64,000 bases of DNA from Clostridium sp. AM34-11AC (GTDB lineage Bacteria; Bacillota; Clostridia; Lachnospirales; Lachnospiraceae): assembly GCF_003435375.1 (NCBI RefSeq), contig NZ_QWGL01000007.1, positions 1-64,000 on the forward strand, written 5' to 3'. A model generated the notes under the pieces. It was not told the DNA's origin, did no database searches, and saw only the letters and a list, made by a program, of their open reading frames with translations. Shown piece after piece: positions 1 to 8,598 of this stretch. The translations under genes and the position numbers were made by a program. Each line of letters starts with the position of its first letter. Position 1 is the first letter of the stretch.

Positions 1-154
1 TTTAAACGTTTTATTTGAAATAGCACAATAGGTTAAATTATGAAGTTTTTTTCTGGCTTGGCATTGAGATTTTAGTGTTTGCGCTTTTGCACCCACTACT
101 CATTTTACCTTTATTTTTATCCCCGGCAGATTCCGGGAGAAGGGAAACTTTTAT

Positions 155-991
155 ATGGAAACAACAGGCTACATTCACTCCATCGACAGTTTTGGTTCCG
201 TAGACGGACCCGGAGTCCGCTTTGTGACTTTTCTTCAGGGCTGCCATATGCGGTGCCGGTATTGTCATAATCCGGATACATGGAAATTAGCGAACGCTGC
301 TGCCGTTTCTGAGCAACAGATCTCCGAAAACGCAGCTCATGCGAATACTGTCCAAAATACAGCTTCTGACAGCGCAGCGCCTTCTTCCGTCTGTAATTAT
401 AAAGAAATGACCCCCTCTGCCCTGATCAGACAGTCGCTCCGCTACAAGCGCTACTGGGGCAAAGAGGGCGGCATCACGGTCAGTGGAGGCGAACCGCTCT
501 TACAGATCGATTTCATGAATGAGCTTTTCCGCCTTGCAAAAGAAAACGGCGTCGGCACAGTGCTTGACACCGCAGGACAGCCGTTTACAAGAGAAGATCC
601 ATTTTTCTCAAAGCTCACCGATCTCATGGAAAATACCGATCTTGTCATGCTGGACTTAAAACACATCGATCCGGAAAAGCACCGCGCTCTCACCGGCCAT
701 ACCAACGAAAATATTCTGGCCTTCGCCAGATACCTGAATGAGATCGGCAAACCCATGTGGATCCGCCATGTCCTCGTTCCAGGCGTGACCGATGACAATG
801 AGAATCTTCACGGAATCCGTGCGTTTTTAGATACGCTGTCCAATGTAAAAAAAGTGGAAGTTCTTCCGTACCATACACTCGGCATCTACAAATGGGAGTC
901 CCTTGGAATCCCCTACACCTTAAAAGATGTGGATCCGCCGACTGCAGACACGGTGAAGCGGGCAGAAGAAATTCTGGGGTGTTCGAAATAA
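155..991 (+). CDS. pflA: Pyruvate formate-lyase activating enzyme (radical SAM)
   Basis: This cytosolic radical SAM enzyme installs the glycyl radical on pyruvate formate-lyase during anaerobic growth. The CX3CX2C cluster motif is C30, C34 and C37 (GCHMRCRYCHNP), preceded by the family's FGSVDGPGVR stretch, and a GGE motif follows (TVSGGEPLL). A GGGAGAAGGG ribosome site lies just upstream of the ATG. At 278 residues it is about 30 longer than usual. The surplus is an Ala/Ser/Asn-rich insert at about residues 46-82, between the cluster and the GGE motif. The partner pflB is not in the window and may lie to the left. Identity is secure; the insert is unexplained. Confidence 0.93.
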   Translation: METTGYIHSIDSFGSVDGPGVRFVTFLQGCHMRCRYCHNPDTWKLANAAAVSEQQISENAAHANTVQNTASDSAAPSSVCNYKEMTPSALIRQSLRYKRYWGKEGGITVSGGEPLLQIDFMNELFRLAKENGVGTVLDTAGQPFTREDPFFSKLTDLMENTDLVMLDLKHIDPEKHRALTGHTNENILAFARYLNEIGKPMWIRHVLVPGVTDDNENLHGIRAFLDTLSNVKKVEVLPYHTLGIYKWESLGIPYTLKDVDPPTADTVKRAEEILGCSK

Positions 992-1113
992 GTTTTCTGC
1001 ATACAGACTCTCTGATCTATACCTGCACTTTTCTCTAAAACTTCAGAAATCACAATTTGTTTCTCAAATCACTGTGATTTTCATATTCCTTTTTCTCGCT
1101 GTTCATATAAGTA

Positions 1114-1166
1114 AAACACGTACTGTCTAAAATTGAGCTCTATCCAACTCCAGTCAGTACGTGTTT
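1114..1166. terminator. Bidirectional hairpin terminator between pflA and the convergent minus-strand gene
   Basis: A perfect 12-bp inverted repeat (AAACACGTACTG at 1114-1125 and CAGTACGTGTTT at 1155-1166) is followed by a T-rich stretch on the plus strand and by TTTTAC on the minus strand. It lies four bases beyond the stop of the minus-strand gene and downstream of pflA, as expected for a shared terminator. A weaker 8-bp hairpin at 1047-1080 may also help end pflA transcription. Confidence 0.7.
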
Positions 1167-1169
1167 CTC

Positions 1170-1616
1170 TTATTTTTTCTGATTATAAATTTTCTTCAAA
1201 TCCTCAATCGCGAGAACCGGATCCATCGTATGAAACATCATATAATTTCGTTTCATAACTTCGACCGGTGCTTGTTTGTATATCTTTTTGCTATCCTCAC
1301 CGCTGTAGTAATGCCAATAACGATAAATGTAGCCAATCCAATACAGGACATCTTTTGAAAATACTTCTCCGCCAACCGACACTTTATTGCCAGCATTATC
1401 CACAACTTCCTCCAAGAGATATTCTTCCCCTGCCCATTGCATACGATTATATTTTGAGTCAAGCGCTCTTGACACATCTGAATTCATAAACACACGAATG
1501 AATTTTATACTATCATACTTCTGATTCGCTGATAGCTCAAATAATCTCCCCTGTATATCACATAATTTTAACGCTATTTCATCCAAATTTGTACCTCTTT
1601 TTACCGCAAAACACAT
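1170..1616 (-). CDS. Hypothetical protein, 148 residues
   Basis: I do not recognise this soluble, Tyr/Trp-rich protein; a WIGYIYRYWHYYSG segment near the middle stands out. The ATG at 1616 lacks a ribosome site. An in-frame TTG at 1586 is preceded by AGAGG at 7-base spacing and would give 139 residues starting LDEIALKLCD, which may be the true start. It lies downstream of the disrupted Abi gene and that gene's terminator, so it probably has its own promoter. No signal peptide or membrane segment is visible. Confidence 0.6.
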   Translation of the reverse strand: MCFAVKRGTNLDEIALKLCDIQGRLFELSANQKYDSIKFIRVFMNSDVSRALDSKYNRMQWAGEEYLLEEVVDNAGNKVSVGGEVFSKDVLYWIGYIYRYWHYYSGEDSKKIYKQAPVEVMKRNYMMFHTMDPVLAIEDLKKIYNQKK

Positions 1617-1621
1617 TTTCT

Positions 1622-1666
1622 AAAAAGAAAAGCGGAGCAAACATCGTATCCACAATGCCGCTCCGC
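1622..1666 (-). terminator. Rho-independent terminator of the Abi gene
   Basis: On the minus strand a 7-bp GC stem (GCGGAGC/GCTCCGC at 1632-1638 and 1660-1666) with a long loop is followed by TTTTCTTTTT. It begins 32 bases after the ancestral Abi stop codon (1698-1700), which supports that stop as the original gene end. Confidence 0.6.
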
Positions 1667-1697
1667 AAAAGTTAAACTTTTTCCATGTATCTATATT

Positions 1698-2783
1698 TTA
1701 TGCTGTCTTGAACCAATTGTCAACCACTAATTTGAGAAAATTAAATGTACTACTAATCATTGAATTTGATAGATAATACTCCTGATGTTTATTAACTCGT
1801 CCCATTAATTTCTGAAGCTCGTCCTCTGCTACTTTCCGTATTCCATCACTCTCAACCATTGTTTTATGTAGATAGAACGTAACTATTCAGTACCTTCATA
1901 GTTACGTGCAAAAATCCATTCCAGATCAGCTTCGCTGATGGGATTTTTGCCTTCCAGCCTATGTTTTCTTACGGTCAGCGCAGCAAGTGCGCAGACCTAT
2001 TGAACAGTTACGATAGAACAATATTACTATTTGCTGAATCCTTGCATTACTCATGCGATTTTTACGAAAATTCATATTCATGCCTTGAATGGTCATAAGT
2101 TTGGCGGTAATCGATGCATTGGTTACATTCGTCGAAGTTCTAGCTTTTAAATCATTAAGAATACAGTTATTGTGTGCAGATGCATTTCTAATCTTTTTAC
2201 ATGTTAACAAATTATAGTAATTATCCATCATGTCCCTATCCGCAAATCTTTTTGCACAAAACCCATAGAAATCAACAAATCTTCCCAACGTTATGATTTC
2301 TACAAACGCCCATACAGGATAAGCATCATCATACTTTTCAATAATACCACTACAATAAATGCTCCTTCTGCATCTCTCGATTTCACCGTCATATATCTTT
2401 TTCTGTCTTTCCGTCAAAGAATTAATATACTCCTGTACGATTTGATAGCCATCCTCATCATACTCATCCAGTTTTCTCAAAAGCTGGAGTTTTGCATGAT
2501 GCTCGATATCAAGTGCCCTATGAACGATTTGATATCGAAGCCTCATGTCTATAATTGCCATATCTACCAGATACGCAAATTCAAGATTTATATATTTTCC
2601 TTTATTCTTCCCATCTGGATGTTTGTTATAGTTTTTTCTGTACGCTGTGAGCTTAAAATAATTATTATTTTGTTCTAAATATTTCTTAGCATCACTCTCA
2701 TCCATAATGTTAAACAGAATACCTTTATCCTTCAAGTGTTCAATTTGCTCATCCAAAGATAACTTAGGTTTCTTTATCGTCAT
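1698..2783 (-). pseudogene. Abi-family (abortive infection, HEPN) protein, disrupted by a 133-bp insertion
   Basis: This is an Abi_2/AbiD-AbiF-like protein. It carries the HEPN RNase signature R-x4-H (R199 to H204, RNASAH), so the intact protein probably acts as a phage-defence RNase. Reading from the ATG at 2783 (GGGGGATG upstream), 257 native residues are followed by 17 foreign ones and a TAG at 1959-1961. The remaining 57 native residues resume in the same frame beyond the insertion and end at a TAA at 1698. The insertion (1879-2011) is flanked by the 8-bp repeat GATAGAAC. Removing one repeat plus the element (141 bp, 47 codons) restores a continuous 314-residue protein, a normal family length. 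The truncated product keeps the HEPN motif, so residual activity is possible. The gene lies 32 bp downstream of mfd. Confidence 0.85.
1879..2011. mobile_element. MITE-like structured element, copy A (133 bp), inserted in the Abi gene
   Basis: The termini GTAACTATTCA and TGAACAGTTAC form an 11-bp inverted repeat with one mismatch. The element is flanked by perfect 8-bp direct repeats GATAGAAC (1871-1878 and 2012-2019). Inside are a 10-bp hairpin (GCAAAAATCC/GGATTTTTGC at 1908-1917 and 1941-1950) enclosing a smaller one (ATCAGC/GCTGAT), and a GC-rich hairpin (GCGCA/TGCGC near 1978-1992). It has no coding capacity. A second 133-bp copy with the same layout lies at 7558-7690. Confidence 0.8.
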
Positions 2784-2815
2784 TCTTTAGTCTTCATCCC
2801 CCATTTTTCATATGC

Positions 2816-5800
2816 TCATTTCTTGCTCTCAGCCAGTTCCCCAAGCTTCCCCAGCAATTCCTTCGCCTTCTCCATCATCGGCTCGCAATCCTTATGCTTC
2901 TTTCCTTTATCCTGATAGAACAGCACCGGCTTCTCTCCCTGGGCAAAGCGTAACGCAGTCTTATACTCGGCAATAAGCGCCGGGATCCCGGTGACATCGA
3001 GCTTTGCCTTTGGGTAGAGTTCGATGCGGATCTCCTGGGTGTTGATGTCCACCTCGGTCACATACGCCCGGTGCGCCATCGCCTTTAACTCCGCAACCCG
3101 GAGCAGATTGTCCACAGATTTCGGAATATCGCCGAAGCGGTCGATCAGCTCATCCTGCATATCCATATACTCGTCGTCCGTCTCGATGGCGGAAATTCTC
3201 TTGTATACATCAAGTTTCAGATACTCATTCTTGATATATCCGTCCGGAATAAATGCGTCGATATCGCAATCCACCACGGTCTCAAAGGTCTCTTCCTCTT
3301 CCTGTCCGCCCTTTAAGGCAATAACAGCCTCGTTGAGCATCTTGCAGTAAAGGTCATATCCGACTGCCTCCATGTGTCCATGCTGTTCCGCTCCGAGGAT
3401 ATTTCCCGCGCCGCGAATCTCAAGGTCACGCATCGCGATCTTGATCCCGGAACCCAGCTCTGTGAATTCCCGGATCGCCTGAAGACGTTTTTCCGCGTCC
3501 TCCTTTAACATCTTATCCCGTTTATACATCAGGAACGCATAGGAGGTCCGGTTGGACCGTCCGATCCGCCCCCGGATCTGGTAGAGCTGGGAAAGCCCCA
3601 GACGATCCGCGTCCTGAATGATCATCGTGTTGGCATTCGGGATATCCAGCCCCGTCTCGATGATCGTTGTAGACACGAGCACATCAATATCTCCGTTGAT
3701 GAAATCCAGCATGATCTTCTCCAGCTGATGCTCATTCATCTGACCATGGGCAAAGGCCACATTTGCGTCGGGCACGAGAGACGCCACATGGTTTGCCACC
3801 TCGTCGATGTTGTTGACACGGTTGTATACATAGTACACCTGCCCGCCGCGCCCTAATTCTCTGTGGATCGCCTCACGGATCATCTCGTCGTTGTACTCCA
3901 TGACATAGGTCTGGATCGGAACACGGTCCACCGGCGGTTCCTCTAGAACACTCATGTCACGGATCCCGATAAGGCTCATATGCAGAGTCCGCGGGATCGG
4001 CGTCGCTGTCAGGGTCAGAACGTCCACGTTCTGCTTCATCTGCTTGATCTTCTCTTTGTGGGTCACACCGAACCGCTGCTCCTCATCGACGATCAGAAGT
4101 CCAAGGTTCTTAAACTGTACATCCTTTGACAGGACTCTGTGTGTGCCGACAATAATATCCACATACCCCTTTTTCAGTCCTTCTACTGTCTTCTTCATCT
4201 CTCCCGGTGTCCGGAAGCGCGACATCATGTCCACCCGCACCGGAAAATCCTTCATTCTCTGGACAAAGGTATTGTAGATCTGCTGCGCGAGGATCGTTGT
4301 CGGAACCAGATAGACCACCTGCTTTTCTTCCTGTACGGCTTTAAAGGCTGCCCGGAGCGCGATCTCCGTCTTTCCGTAGCCCACATCTCCACAGATCAGG
4401 CGGTCCATGATCTTCTTGCTCTCCATGTCCCGCTTCGTATCATCGATGGCGGTAAGCTGGTCGTCCGTCTCATCATAGGGGAACATCTCCTCGAATTCCT
4501 TCTGCCACACCGTATCCGGTCCGTACTGAAATCCCTCCGCGTCCTGACGCGCCGCATAGAGCTCCACAAGCTCCTTTGCGATCTCCCGGACTGCCGTGCG
4601 GACCTTTGTCTTCGTCTTCGTCCACTCAGTCCCGCCAAGCTTATTTAACTTCGGGACCTTTGCGTCAGCCCCGGCATACTTCTGGATTCCCTCCAGACGG
4701 GTCGCCGGAAGATAGAGGTTTCCGCCGTCACCGTACTCGACCTTGATATAGTCCTTGATGACATGATCCTGCTCGATCTTCTCGATTCCCTTGTAGATGC
4801 CGAGACCATGGCTCTCATGCACCACGTAGTCGCCGACAGAAAGTTCGGAGAAGCTGCTGATCTTCTTTCCCTCGTAATTGTACTTTTTCCGCTTCTTCTT
4901 CCGTTTTTCCACGCCAAACATATCGCCCTCGGTGATGACGACAAATTTGATCAGCGGGTATTCAAAGCCCTTATGGAGCTTTCCGTAAGTGACCAGGATC
5001 TCCCCCGGAGCCACCGGGCGCCCCGCATCCTCCGGGCAGAAGGCACGGAGATCATACTCTCTTAAATCCCCCGCAAGGCGACTCGCCCTGGTTCTTGACG
5101 CGGAAAGGAGAACAACGCGGTAACCGTCCTTTTTCCATTTTGTGAGATCCTTGATCAGGATCTCGAAGCTGTTCTGATAGGAGTTTAAGTTCTTTCCGGT
5201 CAGGCTGTATTTCGCCTTTACAGTCATTCCCGGAAGACGCTGGTCGAGACCTGTCATGAAGATCGAGTGAGGCGTATGGCACTCCGCCAGCACTGTCTTT
5301 GAAGCGAATAAGAGGTCCGCCTGCCCCGGCAGAATATAGCCCTGCTCCAGACGGTGGGACATGCTCTCGCGGAACTCCGTCTCAACGGTCTCGGCTTTTT
5401 CCTTCATGCGCTGGGGCTCGTCTAAAATCAACGCGAGACCAGATGCCGGTTTCTTTTCGGCTGTTTTTCCGGCTGCCCCAGAAGACACCAAAGTGACCTT
5501 AGCGCCCACTTCTTTCATATAGTCAAGAAATGAAACCGTATCCTGACAGAAATACCGAATATACGCGTCCAGCGTCTGGACATCAAAGCCCTCCTTTAAG
5601 GATTCCACAAGCTCCCCGACAGCCCGCCGGATCCGCTGGGCCTCCTCCGGCTTTTTCTGGTCCCGGAACGCTTTTTCCTGCTTTTTCTCGTCGGCTTCCA
5701 GACGCAAAATTCCCTCTTCGATATGTTCCTTCGTGAGGATCAGCTCCGCCGCCGGATAGATCGTAACTTCGTCCATCTGCTGGATCGACCGCTGGCTCTC

Positions 5801-6421
5801 GGCATCAAAGGAACGGATGGAATCCACCTCGTCGCCCCAGAGCTCGATCCGGACCGGAACCTCCTCCGTCAGTGGGAACACATCTAAAATTCCTCCACGG
5901 ACAGAAAACTGTCCCATGCCATCCACCTGTCCCATGCGCTCATAGCCCATGCCGGTGAGAAGATGCTTGATCTCCTCCATATCAAGCGTCTGCCCCACCA
6001 TGATATTCAGGCAGCTTTCTTTGATCATGGAAAGCGGCAGAAGATGGTCCATCAGACCATCCACCGTTGTCACAACAACTCCGCCTTCATCTTCCAACAA
6101 ATGCTTAAAAACCTGCATTCTCTGTCTTGTCAGAAGATTTCCGTGGATATCCGAGCTGTAAAACAGAAGATCCCTTGCCGGATACAGCCAGGTATTCGGC
6201 TCAAAATAGCTGAAATCATCGAAGATCTCCTTCGCGCGGGTATCGTCATAGGTCACAACGAGCCGCCACGGATTGTCCTTTGAGAGTTCATGCATCACAT
6301 GGACTTTCTGGGAATCCGTCACGCCGCTGATCTGGACTGGGCCTTTCCCCTGGTCCAGATCCTGCTTCATATCAGTATACTCCGCCAGATCTACGAGCGG
6401 ATTTGCAAAAACTTCAGCCAT
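2816..6421 (-). CDS. mfd: Transcription-repair coupling factor
   Basis: Mfd is an ATP-driven translocase that removes stalled RNA polymerase from damaged DNA and recruits UvrA. The 1201 residues show the N-terminal UvrB-like region, the RNA polymerase-interacting domain (VGDYVVHESHGLGIYKGIE), Walker A GDVGYGKTE at about residue 676, the DEEQRFG Walker B box, helicase motifs through RGRIGRS, and the C-terminal UvrA-contact domain. Length is normal. AGGAGG precedes the ATG. It lies 132 bp downstream of pth in the same direction, a common pairing in Firmicutes. Confidence 0.97.
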   Translation of the reverse strand: MAEVFANPLVDLAEYTDMKQDLDQGKGPVQISGVTDSQKVHVMHELSKDNPWRLVVTYDDTRAKEIFDDFSYFEPNTWLYPARDLLFYSSDIHGNLLTRQRMQVFKHLLEDEGGVVVTTVDGLMDHLLPLSMIKESCLNIMVGQTLDMEEIKHLLTGMGYERMGQVDGMGQFSVRGGILDVFPLTEEVPVRIELWGDEVDSIRSFDAESQRSIQQMDEVTIYPAAELILTKEHIEEGILRLEADEKKQEKAFRDQKKPEEAQRIRRAVGELVESLKEGFDVQTLDAYIRYFCQDTVSFLDYMKEVGAKVTLVSSGAAGKTAEKKPASGLALILDEPQRMKEKAETVETEFRESMSHRLEQGYILPGQADLLFASKTVLAECHTPHSIFMTGLDQRLPGMTVKAKYSLTGKNLNSYQNSFEILIKDLTKWKKDGYRVVLLSASRTRASRLAGDLREYDLRAFCPEDAGRPVAPGEILVTYGKLHKGFEYPLIKFVVITEGDMFGVEKRKKKRKKYNYEGKKISSFSELSVGDYVVHESHGLGIYKGIEKIEQDHVIKDYIKVEYGDGGNLYLPATRLEGIQKYAGADAKVPKLNKLGGTEWTKTKTKVRTAVREIAKELVELYAARQDAEGFQYGPDTVWQKEFEEMFPYDETDDQLTAIDDTKRDMESKKIMDRLICGDVGYGKTEIALRAAFKAVQEEKQVVYLVPTTILAQQIYNTFVQRMKDFPVRVDMMSRFRTPGEMKKTVEGLKKGYVDIIVGTHRVLSKDVQFKNLGLLIVDEEQRFGVTHKEKIKQMKQNVDVLTLTATPIPRTLHMSLIGIRDMSVLEEPPVDRVPIQTYVMEYNDEMIREAIHRELGRGGQVYYVYNRVNNIDEVANHVASLVPDANVAFAHGQMNEHQLEKIMLDFINGDIDVLVSTTIIETGLDIPNANTMIIQDADRLGLSQLYQIRGRIGRSNRTSYAFLMYKRDKMLKEDAEKRLQAIREFTELGSGIKIAMRDLEIRGAGNILGAEQHGHMEAVGYDLYCKMLNEAVIALKGGQEEEETFETVVDCDIDAFIPDGYIKNEYLKLDVYKRISAIETDDEYMDMQDELIDRFGDIPKSVDNLLRVAELKAMAHRAYVTEVDINTQEIRIELYPKAKLDVTGIPALIAEYKTALRFAQGEKPVLFYQDKGKKHKDCEPMMEKAKELLGKLGELAESKK

Positions 6422-6553
6422 GGTTCCTCCTGTTTTTTGTTAGCTCTGAATATTTCGAATTGCAGATTTTTTTGAAATAATTTTAATTATCAAGTAAATA
6501 TCTTGCAGTGTCATACTCAACAATGATCCATGCAGGATTTTACCTGTAGAATA

Positions 6554-7129
6554 CTATTTCTCTTCCTTTTTGCGGTTATGGTCATTCATCGCCTGCGCGA
6601 TCCCCACGTTCACGATCTCGCACACCGCGTCCGCCGCTTCCTTCACCGCGTCATCCATCGTCGCCTGTTCTTCCTTTGAGAAATGCCCCAGCACATAATC
6701 AGCAAGATCCATCCGGGACGGCTTCTCGCCGACTCCGACCTTCACCCGCGGAAATTCCTGTGTTCCAAGATGCGCAATAATACTCTTGATTCCGTTATGT
6801 CCGCCCGCGCTTCCCTTGGCGCGGATTCTTAACTGTCCCGGTGCAAGGCTGATATCGTCGTACACGATCAGGATATCCTCCGGATCTACCTTATAATAAT
6901 CTGCCGCTGCGCGGATGCTCTCCCCGCTGGAATTCATATATGTCTGCGGCTTCATGAGAATGACCTTCTCCCCGCCGATAACGCCTTTCCCACAGAGCGC
7001 CTTGTGCTTCTTCTCTGAGATATCCGCCCCGATCTTCTCCGCCAGAGCGTCCATCACCATAAAGCCCGCATTATGTCTTGTATTTTCATATTCCTTTCCC
7101 GGGTTTCCGAGACCTGCAATTATTAACAT
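6554..7129 (-). CDS. pth: Peptidyl-tRNA hydrolase
   Basis: Pth cleaves peptidyl-tRNAs released by abortive translation. It has 191 residues, standard for the bacterial enzyme. The GLGNPGKEYENTRHNAGF signature at the N-terminus contains the catalytic His, followed by KPQTYMN(S)SG, DD(I)SL and GSAGGHNG(I)KS. GGGAG precedes the ATG. It is transcribed ahead of mfd. Confidence 0.97.
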   Translation of the reverse strand: MLIIAGLGNPGKEYENTRHNAGFMVMDALAEKIGADISEKKHKALCGKGVIGGEKVILMKPQTYMNSSGESIRAAADYYKVDPEDILIVYDDISLAPGQLRIRAKGSAGGHNGIKSIIAHLGTQEFPRVKVGVGEKPSRMDLADYVLGHFSKEEQATMDDAVKEAADAVCEIVNVGIAQAMNDHNRKKEEK

Positions 7130-7557
7130 TTTTATCTCCCTTTCGAATTTCCGCTGGCCGCCATGTATTCCTTTCCGCGGTCAATGCGGAATCTGATTTT
7201 TTAAACCGCAACGCATTTAAGGGGCCTTTTTCCAAAGTCCCCTGATTTCTACATTTTATCAGTTTTGAACGTCCGATGCAAGGGGCAGTTATGACAAGAA
7301 TCTGCCGCCAGCAGCTCCGTCATGACACCCATTCAGTCCATGATCACAGCCGTTAGCGGCAGATTCTTTTATATCCTATACTCGTTTTTCATACTCCGGC
7401 AGATACCCCCTGATGTACCGTCCGAAACGTGCGGAATTTGCGCTTTTGCGCTCCTTCCTTATGTATTCCGCGTCATGGAATGCATCTACCAATACCTTAC
7501 TATATTTTAACCGTTAATTCAATACTTTTTTGCTGAATACATATCCAGAGTTTATTT
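7130..7557. other. Intergenic region between pth and the end of the CIS locus
   Basis: No convincing gene was found here; the short open frames lack ribosome sites and family features. The region holds the pth promoter area (not resolved), an imperfect GGGG/CCCC hairpin near 7220-7241, a 13-bp inverted repeat (7296-7368) and the left flank of insertion element copy B. No strong terminator for the incoming CIS transcripts was identified other than the hairpins inside element B. Confidence 0.5.
7296..7368. repeat. Perfect 13-bp inverted repeat with a 47-base loop
   Basis: AAGAATCTGCCGC (7296-7308) pairs with GCGGCAGATTCTT (7356-7368), followed on the plus strand by TTATAT. The loop is long for a terminator and no gene runs into it on the plus strand. 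It could be a remnant of a mobile element or a regulatory hairpin. Confidence 0.5.
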
Positions 7558-7690
7558 GTTACTGTACACGGGTAGGAATTTTCTGAACTGAAAGTTCCGT
7601 ACAATACAGTGGTGGTAGTGGATTTTGCCGATTCGGAATGCGAAGCATCGGCAAAATCAGTTACTGTTTGCGCAAAGCGTGAACAGTAAC
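7558..7690. mobile_element. MITE-like structured element, copy B (133 bp), at the 3' end of the CIS locus
   Basis: The termini GTTACTGTACACG and CGTGAACAGTAAC form an inverted repeat with one mismatch, related to those of copy A. The flanks GTTTATTT (7550-7557) and GTTTATTC (7691-7698) match at 7 of 8 bases. A 12-bp hairpin (GATTTTGCCGAT/ATCGGCAAAATC at 7621-7632 and 7647-7658) occupies the centre, with a second palindrome (GTTACTGTT/AACAGTAAC at 7660-7690) at the right end. The right-hand duplication contains the stop codon of the adjacent gene, so insertion left that frame intact. Length is identical to copy A. Confidence 0.72.
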
Positions 7691-7692
7691 GT

Positions 7693-8598
7693 TTATTCTT
7701 TCTCCAGGATCGTATATTTCCGCTCCATCCGGACCGGGTGCATACTCTCCTTGGTCCGTCTCAGATTCTCTAGTCCCATATCGTCTTCCCGGTTCACAAA
7801 GCCGGTCTTCGGATAGGAATGAAGCAGAAACTCTTTCTCCAGATAGTTATATAATCCGCGGAGCTCCGTGTTTGCTTTTTCCACATGGGTCACCGTCATG
7901 TCCATCTTCCGGCATTCCGTTCCCATAGAAAAGGCTTCCAGAATCCCGCCTACCCGGACACCTGCGATCGTGATATCTGCCTCCCTGCAGAGCCGGATCG
8001 CTTCCCGGATTCCGGTCTCCTCACTCTCCAGACGATTTAACGCATCATCACTCTCCTTTTTCGATGACCAGCGGTCGAGGAACTCCAGAATCTCGGGTTC
8101 GTCTTCCGGGCCCAGAAGAACAAACTCCGTCTTCTCCCCGTAATCCCGCAGAAATCTTGAGATCCTGTTTTTCATTTTCGAATATTTCCGCCCGGGAAGC
8201 AGACGCATCTCATCCCCGGAATAAATATAGTCAAAACTGTCCCTGTCCTCCACGACCTCATAGCGGGATGGATCGGGATCGATTGCCGCAAGTGCTTCCT
8301 CATCCACCAGATACATATGCATCTTAACGCCGATTTCTGTAAAATGATCCTGAAGCCGGCGAAAATTCTCCCGCATATACTCGATTTTACAGACTGGAAG
8401 CATCGTCGCCTGATCATCATAGTCGATCTTCTGAAGCCAGAGGATACCCCGCTCATCCGCAAAATATTTTGTCTCATAATATGGACGCCACAGCAGATGA
8501 TATGCCAGATGTGACTCTGCACAGCCGGTAGGTCTCAGGGAAAAGTATGATTTTAATTCGATCAGCCTCTCCCCTGTAAGTGTTTCAAATTTTATCAT
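7693..8598 (-). CDS. DUF2156 (MprF C-terminal-like) acyltransferase-fold protein, copy 1
   Basis: A 301-residue soluble protein of the DUF2156/LPG-synthase C-terminal type, built on a double GNAT-like fold. Family members transfer aminoacyl groups to lipids or act as acyltransferases. Supporting features are the FDYIYSGDEM / LPGRKYSKMKNRISRF core near the middle and a C-terminal NREDDMGLENLRRTKESMHP segment typical of the family. It overlaps the upstream transporter fusion by 4 bp (ATGA), so it is translationally coupled. Its stop codon lies in the target duplication of insertion element B. A paralogue is two genes upstream. The substrate is unknown, and a link to CIS function is inferred from context only. 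Confidence 0.8.
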   Translation of the reverse strand: MIKFETLTGERLIELKSYFSLRPTGCAESHLAYHLLWRPYYETKYFADERGILWLQKIDYDDQATMLPVCKIEYMRENFRRLQDHFTEIGVKMHMYLVDEEALAAIDPDPSRYEVVEDRDSFDYIYSGDEMRLLPGRKYSKMKNRISRFLRDYGEKTEFVLLGPEDEPEILEFLDRWSSKKESDDALNRLESEETGIREAIRLCREADITIAGVRVGGILEAFSMGTECRKMDMTVTHVEKANTELRGLYNYLEKEFLLHSYPKTGFVNREDDMGLENLRRTKESMHPVRMERKYTILEKE

